DNA of 64,000 nucleotides, from NCBI RefSeq assembly GCF_900115735.1, contig NZ_FOXO01000002.1, positions 1-64,000 on the forward strand, in the 5' to 3' direction. This stretch comes from Butyrivibrio proteoclasticus (lineage in GTDB: Bacteria; Bacillota; Clostridia; Lachnospirales; Lachnospiraceae). The notes beneath the pieces were generated by a model. It had not been told where the DNA came from. It did not search any database and worked only from the letters and a program-made list of their open reading frames with translations. A program made the translations under genes and the position numbers. The first letter of the stretch is position 1. Every line of letters starts with the position of its first letter. Shown here one piece after another: positions 15,282 through 25,126 of the stretch.

Positions 15282-15566
15282 ATGAAGTTAGAACCACTTT
15301 CAGACAGAGTTGTTTTAAAGCAGCTTGAGGCAGAAGAAACCACAAAGTCAGGTATCGTTCTTCCCGGAGCAGAAAAAGAAAAGCCACAGCAGGCAGAGGT
15401 TATTGCAGTAGGTCCTGGCGGAATCGTTGATGGCAAGGAAGTTAAAATGCAGGTTAAGGTAGGTGACAATGTCATCTATTCTAAGTATTCAGGAACAGAA
15501 GTTAAGCTTGATGATGTGACATACATCATTGTTAAGCAGAATGATATTCTTGCAATCATTAAGTAA
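15282..15566 (+). CDS. groES: Co-chaperonin GroES
   Basis: A 94-aa co-chaperonin of normal length. It forms the heptameric lid of the GroEL folding chamber in the cytoplasm. It begins MKLEPLSDRVVLKQLEAEE, shows the mobile-loop region (TKSGIVLPGAEKEKPQ, around residues 21-36) that contacts GroEL, and ends with the usual DDVTYIIVKQNDILAII strand. The ribosome site AAAGGAGG is 9 nt before the ATG. It is the first gene of the operon under the CIRCE operator and lies 64 bp before groEL. Confidence 0.98.
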   Translation: MKLEPLSDRVVLKQLEAEETTKSGIVLPGAEKEKPQQAEVIAVGPGGIVDGKEVKMQVKVGDNVIYSKYSGTEVKLDDVTYIIVKQNDILAIIK

Positions 15567-15582
15567 TCCAGAGACTTTTTAA

Positions 15583-17256
<1,674 letters not shown>

Positions 17257-17267
17257 GCGATAACGAA

Positions 17268-17404
17268 CCAAGCTCCAATACATAATCAAAACCGCTTTAG
17301 CGGTAACAATAGAGAAAACCACGGAACCAAGTTTACTTGGTGTTCCGTGGTTTTTCTATTGTTATATGTGCGATAGCACATTATGATTATGTATTGGAGC
17401 TTGG
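17268..17404. repeat. Cloverleaf-shaped palindrome after groEL
   Basis: A perfect 21-bp outer stem (17268-17288 with 17384-17404) encloses three hairpins: ACCGC-ttta-GCGGT (17291-17304), a long arm (17305-17327 with about 17341-17363, almost perfect), and ATGTGC-gata-GCACAT (17366-17381). It starts 11 bp after the groEL stop. The 21-bp ends could also be read as terminal inverted repeats of a small non-coding mobile element. Confidence 0.75.
17317..17356 (+). terminator. groEL terminator
   Basis: Within the central arm of the cloverleaf, CCACGGAAC...GTTCCGTGG with an inner CAAG-ttta-CTTG is followed by TTTTTC. It could end groESL transcription. Confidence 0.65.
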
Positions 17405-17410
17405 CGACAA

Positions 17411-17470
17411 CGGACGACAGGGAAATTGCGAAGCAATTTCGCTGTATAAGCGATAAACCGCCTCGCCAAC
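17411..17470. repeat. 60-bp repeat, copy 1
   Basis: A 60-bp unit that contains the hairpin GAAATTGC-gaa-GCAATTTC and ends CGCCTCGCCAAC. Repeated at 17578-17637 with a single mismatch. Confidence 0.9.
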
Positions 17471-17538
17471 AAAGTTTGGCGACTGGGATGCTGCACTAAA
17501 TTCGGTAAAACCTCATTAAGTGCCCACCCATGGCTCGT

Positions 17539-17565
17539 ACTAAGCTCGAAAAAACCTCGCTAAGT
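17539..17565. repeat. Fragment of the repeat family seen at 5026-5174
   Basis: Reverse-complement similarity to the start of the 71-bp repeats: both share the core TCGAAAAAACCTCG with flanking ACT and AAGT. It lies between the two 60-bp repeats. Confidence 0.6.
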
Positions 17566-17577
17566 ACTCTGCACAAA

Positions 17578-17637
17578 CGGACGACAGGGAAATTGCGAAG
17601 CAATTTCGCTGTATGAGCGATAAACCGCCTCGCCAAC
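17578..17637. repeat. 60-bp repeat, copy 2
   Basis: Second copy of the 60-bp unit, 167 bp from the first, in the same orientation. The rest of 17257-17744 holds no gene that I can support. Confidence 0.9.
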
Positions 17638-17744
17638 TTATCTCAATCTTTGCAAAAAACATCCCTGTATTTTGCATATTTATTGTATATAAAACCATTA
17701 AAAATCTGCTATACTCATCTTATAAAACATAAAGGAGGGGAGTT

Positions 17745-18194
17745 ATGGATATATCTATGCAAATTGTCTGGCTTATAGCAGCGGTTGTTTTTGGTGTGCT
17801 AGAGCTTGTTACAACTAGCCTTACAAGCATATGGTTTGTGTTTGGAGCAGTTGTTTCTATGATTGCCGCACTATTTAGTGCTCCAATGCTGATTCAAATT
17901 ATTATCTTTATTATTGTATCTGCGGTTTCCCTTTGGTTTACAAGACCTTTAGCAATGAAATATTTGAATAGTAGAACAGTTAAGACTAATGTTGATTCAC
18001 TTGTTGGAAGAATACTTATTGCTAAGACTGAAATAGATAACCTGAAGATGAGTGGGAAGGCAGATCTTGATGGATCAACGTGGATTGCAGTAAGCAGTGA
18101 TGATTCAATCATTGCTGCGGGCGAAGAGATTGAAGTGGTAAAAGTTGAAGGAGCTAAGCTCATAGTTAAGAAAAAGGAAGCAGGAGGTAAATGA
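17745..18194 (+). CDS. NfeD-like membrane protein
   Basis: A 149-aa short NfeD (NfeD1b type). Two to three transmembrane segments occupy residues 8-66, followed by a soluble OB-fold-like domain (about 80-145) with the typical SLVGRILIAKTEI and GSTWIAVSSDDSIIAAGEEIEVV strands. NfeD proteins pair with SPFH/stomatin-like proteins in membrane microdomains. The SPFH partner here is two genes downstream, with a DUF362 gene between. The ribosome site AGGAGGGG is strong. The stop is 1 bp from the next start, so the genes form an operon. Confidence 0.88.
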   Translation: MDISMQIVWLIAAVVFGVLELVTTSLTSIWFVFGAVVSMIAALFSAPMLIQIIIFIIVSAVSLWFTRPLAMKYLNSRTVKTNVDSLVGRILIAKTEIDNLKMSGKADLDGSTWIAVSSDDSIIAAGEEIEVVKVEGAKLIVKKKEAGGK

Positions 18195-18195
18195 T

Positions 18196-19092
18196 ATGGG
18201 TTCAGTATCAAAAGTGTATTTTACCAGGAATATAACTCCTGAGCAGGTTGTTAAGATGTATGATACTCTTGGCAAAAAGCTTACCGGTAAGATTGCTGTT
18301 AAGGTCCATTCCGGTGAAGATGGCAATCAGAACTATTTAAAGCCTGAGTTTTGGAAACCTATGGTTGAGCATGTAGGTGGTACCGTTGTTGAGTGCAACA
18401 CAGCTTATGATGGCGAACGTAACAGCACCGAGAAACATGTAAAACTTATAAAAAAACATGGTTGGAATGATTTCTTTGTGGTTGATCTAATGGATGCAGA
18501 GGGGCCGGATGCTATACTACCTATCACTCATGCAAACCATTTAAAAAATGATATTGTTGGTAAGAATCTTCTTAATTATGATTCGATGCTCGTTTTGTCG
18601 CATTTTAAGGGACATCCAATGGGCGGATATGGTGGAGCATTAAAACAGCTTTCTATAGGCTGCGCATCTACTGCCGGAAAAGTAAATATTCATTCAGGTG
18701 GAAAGCTTACAAAGACTGATGAACAGGCTATTGTCTGGGATAATCATGCTGCCCAGGATGATTTTCTTGAGTCTATGGCCGAGGCTGCATCTGCAGTTGT
18801 GGAGCATTTTAAAGGAAATATGGTATTTGTTAATGTAATGAAGAATATGTCGGTTGACTGTGACTGTTGTGCAGTTGCTGAAGATCCTTATATGGCTGAT
18901 GTTGGAATCCTCATTTCTACTGATCCCATCGCTATTGACAGGGCTTGCATGGATCTTGTTTATCAATCAGACGATCCGGGAAAAGAGCATTTCCTTGAGA
19001 GAGTACAAACGAGAAATGGAGAACATACTATTGATGCTGCTGCAGAAATGGGATTTGGCGTAAAAGAGTATGAGCTCATTTCTATAGATTAA
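18196..19092 (+). CDS. DUF362 protein
   Basis: A 298-aa protein of the DUF362 family, related to iron-sulfur proteins but here without a ferredoxin domain. It has the family blocks KIAVKVHSGEDGN, LVLSHFKGHPMGGYGGALKQLSIGCAS and GILISTDPIAIDRACMDLV, and a Cys cluster DCDCCAV around residue 217 that could bind a metal. Function is not known. It lies inside the NfeD-SPFH pair: its ribosome site GGAGG lies in the last codons of nfeD, and the SPFH gene begins 51 bp after its stop. Confidence 0.83.
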   Translation: MGSVSKVYFTRNITPEQVVKMYDTLGKKLTGKIAVKVHSGEDGNQNYLKPEFWKPMVEHVGGTVVECNTAYDGERNSTEKHVKLIKKHGWNDFFVVDLMDAEGPDAILPITHANHLKNDIVGKNLLNYDSMLVLSHFKGHPMGGYGGALKQLSIGCASTAGKVNIHSGGKLTKTDEQAIVWDNHAAQDDFLESMAEAASAVVEHFKGNMVFVNVMKNMSVDCDCCAVAEDPYMADVGILISTDPIAIDRACMDLVYQSDDPGKEHFLERVQTRNGEHTIDAAAEMGFGVKEYELISID

Positions 19093-19143
19093 AATAATAA
19101 AAAGTTGGGGCATGTTTTTTTAAACATGACAAAAGGAGGAAAA

Positions 19144-20055
19144 ATGGTAGCAGCAATTATTTTAGTCGTTCTTATTATCGCGCTTATCGCAACTAATATC
19201 AGAGTTGTTCCGCAGGCGCATTCTTTCGTAATTGAAAGGCTTGGAGCATATAAGGAGACATGGGATGTTGGACTTCATATCAAAGTTCCATTTATCGACA
19301 GAGTTGCTCGTCAGGTTGATTTAAAAGAGCAGTATTGTGATTTCCCACCTCAGCCTGTTATTACACAGGACAACGTAACAATGCAGATTGATTCAATTGT
19401 CTTCTTTAGAATTTCAGATCCTATGGCCTATGCTTATGGCGTAAGAAATCCTATCGGGGCTATTGAAAATCTTACAGCAACAACTCTTCGTAATGTTATC
19501 GGATCACTTACACTTGATGAAACGCTTACTTCCCGTGATCAGATTAATGCGCAGATGCAGGATGCACTTGATATTGCAACAGATCCTTGGGGGATAAAGA
19601 TCACAAGAGTAGAGCTTAAGAACATCAATCCACCAGAGCAGATCAGAGATGCGATGGAGAAACAGATGAAGGCTGAACGTGAGAAGAGAGAGAAGATTCT
19701 TTTTGCTGAAGGTGAAAAGCAGTCTCAGATCACAGTTGCAGAAGGTGAGAAACAGAGTAAGATTCTTCAGGCAGAAGCTGATAAGCAGGCTACAATCCTT
19801 AGAGCTGAAGCTGAGAAGGAAAAGAAGATCAGAGAAGCTGAGGGTCAGGCAGAAGCTATTAGAAATATTCAGAAGGCTAATGCAGACGGAATCAGTATGC
19901 TTAAGTCCGCAGGAGCAGATGAATCAGTTCTTACACTTAAGAGTCTTGAGGCGTTTGAAAAGGCTGCAGACGGCCAGGCTACAAAGATCATTGTACCTTC
20001 AAATATTCAAGGACTGGCAGGACTTGCAGGCTCTCTAAAAGAAATTGTGAAATAA
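19144..20055 (+). CDS. SPFH/band 7 (stomatin-like) protein
   Basis: A 303-aa SPFH-domain protein. One N-terminal membrane anchor (VAAIILVVLIIALIATNI) is followed by the SPFH domain (about residues 25-180: RVVPQAHSFVIERLGAY, QPVITQDNVTMQID) and a long Ala/Glu/Lys coiled coil (about 180-250; AEGEKQ repeats). It closely resembles the QmcA/stomatin group that forms oligomeric cages or microdomains with NfeD. The start chosen is the ATG 5 nt after AAAGGAGG; an earlier in-frame TTG has no ribosome site and would add 13 residues. Confidence 0.92.
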   Translation: MVAAIILVVLIIALIATNIRVVPQAHSFVIERLGAYKETWDVGLHIKVPFIDRVARQVDLKEQYCDFPPQPVITQDNVTMQIDSIVFFRISDPMAYAYGVRNPIGAIENLTATTLRNVIGSLTLDETLTSRDQINAQMQDALDIATDPWGIKITRVELKNINPPEQIRDAMEKQMKAEREKREKILFAEGEKQSQITVAEGEKQSKILQAEADKQATILRAEAEKEKKIREAEGQAEAIRNIQKANADGISMLKSAGADESVLTLKSLEAFEKAADGQATKIIVPSNIQGLAGLAGSLKEIVK

Positions 20056-20131
20056 TTTAAAAAATATAGCGAAAATCGGCATTATATAGTATTATTACAT
20101 TACTGTGTAATTTGATAAAACAAGGGGTTGT

Positions 20132-20148
20132 ACGTTCCTTTGGAACGT
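20132..20148 (+). promoter_or_regulatory. Hairpin in the speA leader
   Basis: A 7-bp stem ACGTTCC/GGAACGT with a 3-nt loop, about 50 bp before the speA start. A following ACTCCTTTT could pair with the ribosome site GGGAGGG. A role in translation control is possible but unproven. Confidence 0.35.
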
Positions 20149-20193
20149 GCTACTCCTTTTCGCATGTTTAAGATATTTTGGGAGGGTATGTAG

Positions 20194-21642
20194 TTGGATC
20201 TTGAGAGGCAGAAAAGAGCGCCTATATACGAAGCGCTTGAGAGATTTAGAAAGCAGCGTGTGGTTCCATTTGATGTTCCGGGACACAAAAGGGGAAGAGG
20301 AAACGCTGAGCTGGTTAGTTTTCTTGGTGAGAGGTGCGTTGGAATCGATGTAAACTCCATGAAACCTCTGGATAATCTTTGTCATCCGGTATCTGTTATT
20401 AAGGAAGCCGAAGAGCTTATGGCTGACGCATTCGGCGCTGCACATGCATTTATGATGGTTAATGGGACTACAAGCGCAGTTCAGGCAATGGTTCTTTCTA
20501 ATGTGAAAATGGGCGAAAAAATAATCATGCCCAGAAACGTTCACAAAAGCGCGATCAATGCCCTTATACTTTGTGGTGCAGTTCCTGTATATATTGATCC
20601 TAAGGTTGATACTAAACTCGGTATTCCTTTGGGAATGGAAATAGCAGATGTTAAAAGAGCTGTAAAAGAGAATCCTGATGCAAAGGCAATTCTTATCAAT
20701 AACCCTTCTTATTATGGAATTTGCTCAGACCTTAAGGCAATTGTAGAATTGGCACATGAAAATGGCATGAAGGCTCTTGTAGATGAAGCTCATGGAACAC
20801 ATCTATATTTTGGCCCCGGACTTCCTCTGAATGCAATGGCTGCAGGTGCTGATATGGCGGCCATCAGTATGCATAAGTCAGGTGGTAGCCTTACGCAGAG
20901 TTCTATTCTTTTATGCGGAAAGGATGCTAATATAGGATATATAAGCCGAATAGTTAATCTGACTCAGACTACAAGTGCCAGCTACCTTCTTCTTGGAAGT
21001 CTTGATATTTCCAGAAGAAACCTTGCACTAAACGGATACAATAGCTTTGAAAAAGTAACAAAGATGGCTCAGTATGCAAGAGAAGAGATCAATGATATTG
21101 GTGGCTATTATGCATATGGGAACGAGCTTAAAAACGGCGGAAGTATTTTTGATTTTGATGAGACTAAACTGGTTGTAAATACGAGAAGCATAGGACTTAC
21201 CGGTATTGAGGTTTACGACCTTTTAAGAGATGAGTATGACATTCAGATGGAATTTGGGGATCTTTCCAATGTCATGGCATATATTTCAATAGGTGACAGA
21301 CTGCAGGATATTGAGCGTCTTGCCGGAGCTTTGGCAGATATAAGACGTCTTTATGCTAAAACAGAACAGAGCTTCTTCTCTGCAGAGTATGTAACTCCTA
21401 TTGTTAAGGCAACTCCTCAGGAAGCATTCTATGCAGAAAAAGAGCAGCTTCCAATCGACAACTGCGTTGGCAGGATAAGCGCAGAGTCTGTTATGTGTTA
21501 CCCGCCGGGAATCCCAATTCTTTCTCCGGGAGAAGTAATAACAGCAGATATTTTGGATTATATTAAGACAGCAAGAGAAAAGGGATGCTCAATGCAGGGA
21601 CCTGAAAGTGAAGATATATCTGAACTTTTTGTGCTGAAATAA
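20194..21642 (+). CDS. speA: Arginine decarboxylase (PLP, Orn/Lys/Arg family)
   Basis: A 482-aa fold-type I PLP decarboxylase of the Bacillus SpeA length. It probably removes CO2 from arginine to give agmatine. The PLP-binding Lys is in SMHKSGGSLTQSS (around residue 228), with VDEAHGTH (around 190) carrying the PLP Asp and His. Lysine or ornithine as substrate cannot be excluded from sequence, but the agmatine-using aguA and aguB genes downstream argue for arginine. The start is a TTG, supported by GGGAGGG 7 nt upstream; no better ATG exists nearby. It is the first gene of the polyamine cluster. Confidence 0.88.
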   Translation: MDLERQKRAPIYEALERFRKQRVVPFDVPGHKRGRGNAELVSFLGERCVGIDVNSMKPLDNLCHPVSVIKEAEELMADAFGAAHAFMMVNGTTSAVQAMVLSNVKMGEKIIMPRNVHKSAINALILCGAVPVYIDPKVDTKLGIPLGMEIADVKRAVKENPDAKAILINNPSYYGICSDLKAIVELAHENGMKALVDEAHGTHLYFGPGLPLNAMAAGADMAAISMHKSGGSLTQSSILLCGKDANIGYISRIVNLTQTTSASYLLLGSLDISRRNLALNGYNSFEKVTKMAQYAREEINDIGGYYAYGNELKNGGSIFDFDETKLVVNTRSIGLTGIEVYDLLRDEYDIQMEFGDLSNVMAYISIGDRLQDIERLAGALADIRRLYAKTEQSFFSAEYVTPIVKATPQEAFYAEKEQLPIDNCVGRISAESVMCYPPGIPILSPGEVITADILDYIKTAREKGCSMQGPESEDISELFVLK

Positions 21643-21679
21643 CCTTTTGATAAGAACTGAAGTATATAGGAGGAAAATC

Positions 21680-22552
21680 ATGGCCGAAATGGATTATTGG
21701 TTTAGTGATATGCATACAGGCAATGTCAAAATAAGCATAAGACTTGCCAAGCAGCTTTTTTCAGGAACAAGTGAGTTTCAGAGAATTGATGTTTTTGATT
21801 CTCCGGAGTTCGGTAAATTCCTGACCTCAGATGGAAATATTATCTTTTCAGAGAAGGATGAGTTTACTTATGACGAGATGATCGTTCATGTGCCTATGGC
21901 AGTTCATCCTAAAGTCCAGAGAGTCCTTGTACTTGGTGGAGGAGACGGCGGTGTTGCCAGAGAGCTTTGCCATTATGATGAGATAAAGGTTATAGATGTA
22001 GTTGAGCCAGACAACATGTTTGTGGATGTTTGCAAGCAGTATTTCCCTGACAATGCTATAGGTCTTGAGGATGACAGAGTTCATATTTTCTATCAGGATG
22101 GCCTTAAATATCTCAGAAAATGTGAGGACATGTATGACCTCATAATAAATGATGCCACAGAGCCTTTGGGACATGAGGCAGGTCTTTTCACAAAAGAGTT
22201 TTATGGAAGCTGCTACAAGGCGCTTCATGATGATGGAATCATGGTTTATCAGCACGGAAGTCCTTTCTATGATGAGGATGAGGAAAGCTGCAGAGCCATG
22301 CATAGAAAGGCTTACAGAGTATTCCCTATAAACAGAGTTTATCAGGCGCACATTCCTACATGTCCTGCTGGATACTGGCTCTTTGGATTTGCCAGCAAAA
22401 AATATCATCCTCTAAAGGATTTTAATCCTGACAGATGGGATGAAAGAGGTATTAAGACCTGGTACTATACAACTCACTTACATAAGGGAGCCTTCATGCT
22501 TCCCAAATATGTAGAGGATCTTCTTCAGGAAGAAGAGGATATGAGCAGGTAA
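21680..22552 (+). CDS. speE: Spermidine synthase-like aminopropyltransferase
   Basis: A 290-aa aminopropyltransferase-like protein with the N-terminal beta domain and the Rossmann methyltransferase-like core (VLVLGGGDGGVARE around residues 85-98, VEPDNMFVDVCKQYFP). SpeE proteins move an aminopropyl group from decarboxylated SAM to putrescine. The active-site loop normally reads DSxDP; here it reads NDATEP, so the second Asp is a Glu. No speD gene to supply decarboxylated SAM is in this window. It sits between speA and the carboxyspermidine genes, whose pathway does not need SAM. It may be a second spermidine route, or an enzyme with changed specificity. Start fixed by AGGAGG 6 nt before the ATG. 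Confidence 0.82.
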   Translation: MAEMDYWFSDMHTGNVKISIRLAKQLFSGTSEFQRIDVFDSPEFGKFLTSDGNIIFSEKDEFTYDEMIVHVPMAVHPKVQRVLVLGGGDGGVARELCHYDEIKVIDVVEPDNMFVDVCKQYFPDNAIGLEDDRVHIFYQDGLKYLRKCEDMYDLIINDATEPLGHEAGLFTKEFYGSCYKALHDDGIMVYQHGSPFYDEDEESCRAMHRKAYRVFPINRVYQAHIPTCPAGYWLFGFASKKYHPLKDFNPDRWDERGIKTWYYTTHLHKGAFMLPKYVEDLLQEEEDMSR

Positions 22553-22607
22553 ATTTGATTTTATTATTTTTTTGTGATTTCAAGCGAAGAAAACGGAGGA
22601 TATATAG

Positions 22608-23870
22608 ATGAGTAGATTATTGGTTATCGGATGTGGCGGTGTTGCACAGGTTGCAATCCAGAAATGTTGCCAGAACAGCAAGGTGTTCACAGAGATGTGC
22701 CTTGCCAGCAGAACTGTTTCTAAATGTGATGCTCTTAAGGAAAAAATTGAGAAGCAGGGTACAAGTGTAAAGATTACTACAGCAACTGTAAATGCTGATG
22801 ATGTTAATGATGTTATAAAACTTATTAAGGAGTACAAGCCTGAAGCGGTGCTCAATGTTGCACTTCCTTATCAGGATCTTGTTATCATGGATGCCTGCCT
22901 TGAGTGCAAGGTTGATTACATTGATACAGCAAACTATGAGCCTGAGGATACAGACGAGCCTGTATGGCGTGCTGCATATGAGAAGAGATGTAAGGAAAAG
23001 GGCTTTACAGCTTACTTTGATTACAGCTACCAGTGGGCTTATATGGACAAGTTCAAAGAAGCCGGAATCACAGGACTTCTTGGAACTGGCTTTGACCCAG
23101 GTGTAACAAGTGTATTTACAGCATATGCTAAAAAGCATTATTTTGATGAGATTCACACTATTGATATTTTGGACTGCAACGGCGGTGATCATGGCTATGC
23201 TTTTGCTACAAACTTCAATCCTGAGATCAACCTTCGTGAAGTAAGTGCAAACGGAAGCTATTGGGAGGATGGTCACTGGGTTGAGACAAAGCCTATGGAG
23301 ATCAAGAGAGTATACGACTTCCCACAGGTTGGACAGAAAGACATGTATCTTCTTCACCATGAAGAGATAGAGGCTCTTGGTAAGAACTTCCCTGAGGTTA
23401 AGAGAATTCGTTTCTTTATGACATTTGGCCAGAGCTATCTTGACCATATGCGTTGCCTTGAGGATGTAGGAATGCTTTCAACAAGCCCCATCAATTTCGA
23501 AGGAAAAGAGATTGTGCCTATTCAGTTCCTTAAAGCTCTTTTACCTGATCCTGCAAGCCTTGGACCAAGAACAGTCGGAAAGACTAACATTGGATGTATA
23601 TTCCGCGGTGTTAAGGATGGAAAAGAGAGAACAATCTATATTTACAATGTATGTGATCATCAAGATTGCTACAAGGAACTTGGCAGCCAGGCAATCAGCT
23701 ATACAACGGGTGTTCCTGCCATGATCGGAACTGCACTTGTTCTTAGCGGTCAGTGGAAGAAGCCTGGCGTATATACAACTGATGAGTTTGATCCTGATCC
23801 ATATATGGATATGCTGGGTGAATTTGGTCTTCCATGGGTTGTTGATGAAAATCCACAGCTTGTTGACTGA
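22608..23870 (+). CDS. Carboxyspermidine/carboxynorspermidine dehydrogenase
   Basis: A 420-aa saccharopine-dehydrogenase-family protein. It should join putrescine with aspartate semialdehyde by reductive condensation to form carboxyspermidine, using NADPH. The N-terminal Rossmann motif VIGCGGVAQVAIQKC (residues 5-19) and the family block YIDTANYEPED (around 103) are present. The next gene encodes the matching decarboxylase, which decides this assignment over lysine metabolism. Ribosome site ACGGAGGA lies just upstream. Codon use is biased towards preferred codons, more so than in nspC. Confidence 0.9.
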   Translation: MSRLLVIGCGGVAQVAIQKCCQNSKVFTEMCLASRTVSKCDALKEKIEKQGTSVKITTATVNADDVNDVIKLIKEYKPEAVLNVALPYQDLVIMDACLECKVDYIDTANYEPEDTDEPVWRAAYEKRCKEKGFTAYFDYSYQWAYMDKFKEAGITGLLGTGFDPGVTSVFTAYAKKHYFDEIHTIDILDCNGGDHGYAFATNFNPEINLREVSANGSYWEDGHWVETKPMEIKRVYDFPQVGQKDMYLLHHEEIEALGKNFPEVKRIRFFMTFGQSYLDHMRCLEDVGMLSTSPINFEGKEIVPIQFLKALLPDPASLGPRTVGKTNIGCIFRGVKDGKERTIYIYNVCDHQDCYKELGSQAISYTTGVPAMIGTALVLSGQWKKPGVYTTDEFDPDPYMDMLGEFGLPWVVDENPQLVD

Positions 23871-23912
23871 TATAAGATTAATAATTTTTAGTTGCATTGA
23901 TGAGGGGGAATT

Positions 23913-25100
23913 ATGAATCTATCTGAAATACGTACGCCGGCGTATGTTATTGATGAAAAGAAATTACGCGAGAATCTTGAAATTCTTGAAAGAGTACAAA
24001 GAGAGTCAGGGGCTAAAATACTCCTGGCTCAAAAAGCGTACTCTATCTATCAGACGTATCCATTGATATCAAAATATTTAACAGGCGCGACTGCTTCAGG
24101 ACTTTTTGAGGCAAGGCTTGCTCACGAAGAGATGCATGGTGAGAACCATGTTTTTGAACCTGCATTTGGCGATGAGGAGATGAATGAGTTATGTGATATT
24201 TGTGATCATATTGTCTTTAATTCTCTTAATCAGCTAGAGCATCATAGACCAGTGTGGGAGAAAAGAGTCATTGATGGAAAACTCTCTGTCGGTCTTAGGA
24301 TAAACCCTGAGTTTAGTACTCAGGATGGAAATGATATCTATGATCCCTGTGCAAAAGGCTCTAGACTTGGTATAAGGTTAAAGGATATGCCTGAAAGTCT
24401 TCCGGCGGGGGTTGAGGGGTTTCATTTCCATACTCTGTGTGAGCAGGGGTTTGAACCTTTAGAGACCACATTTTTAAAGGTGGAGGAAGAATTTAAGAGA
24501 TTCTTTCCAAATCCGGCACAGGAAAATCTTGAGGGATTTGATGAAGATACACGAGGTAAGATCAAATGGATCAATCTTGGTGGAGGTCATCATATAACAA
24601 GGGAAGATTACGATGTTGACGGCCTTATCAGACTTGTAAAAAGAATCAGACAGACCTATGGTATTGAGGTTTATCTTGAGCCGGGTGAGGCAATTGCTCT
24701 TGATGCCGGATATCTTGTGACCACAGTCATGGATATTGTAGAAACTGATAGAATTCCTGTCCTTATTCTTGATACTTCTGCAGCATGTCATATGCCTGAT
24801 GTTTTGGAAATGCCATACAGACCACCTCTTAAAGATGGTGAGGAGCCTGGCGAGATGAATTATACATACAGATTATCTTCCAGAACCTGCCTTGCAGGTG
24901 ATGTTATCGGAGACTATAGCTTTGAGACCGAAAAGAACATTGGAGACAGGCTTGTATTTGAAGATATGGCAATATACAGCATGGTTAAAAACAATACATT
25001 TAACGGAATGCCACTTCCTGATATAGATATTCTTCATGAGGATGGAAGTGTCGACATTATTAGAAGATTTGGCTATGAAGATTTCAAGTGCAGACTTTGA
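23913..25100 (+). CDS. nspC: Carboxynorspermidine/carboxyspermidine decarboxylase
   Basis: A 395-aa fold-type III PLP decarboxylase of the NspC/LysA-like family. It removes CO2 from carboxyspermidine to give spermidine. The PLP Lys is in ILLAQKAYS (around residue 41), the phosphate-binding Gly-rich run is WINLGGGHH, and the dimer-partner Cys is in SRTCLAGDVIGDY (around 330), replacing the CESGD of diaminopimelate decarboxylase. It lies 42 bp after the dehydrogenase gene in the same orientation. Confidence 0.92.
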   Translation: MNLSEIRTPAYVIDEKKLRENLEILERVQRESGAKILLAQKAYSIYQTYPLISKYLTGATASGLFEARLAHEEMHGENHVFEPAFGDEEMNELCDICDHIVFNSLNQLEHHRPVWEKRVIDGKLSVGLRINPEFSTQDGNDIYDPCAKGSRLGIRLKDMPESLPAGVEGFHFHTLCEQGFEPLETTFLKVEEEFKRFFPNPAQENLEGFDEDTRGKIKWINLGGGHHITREDYDVDGLIRLVKRIRQTYGIEVYLEPGEAIALDAGYLVTTVMDIVETDRIPVLILDTSAACHMPDVLEMPYRPPLKDGEEPGEMNYTYRLSSRTCLAGDVIGDYSFETEKNIGDRLVFEDMAIYSMVKNNTFNGMPLPDIDILHEDGSVDIIRRFGYEDFKCRL

Positions 25101-25126
25101 TTTTTATCAACAGGCAGGAATTTGTA

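Noticed and set aside
22617-23447. A 276-codon reverse-strand open frame
   Set aside because: It is antisense to the carboxyspermidine dehydrogenase gene; composition is Cys/Ile-rich and unlike a real protein.
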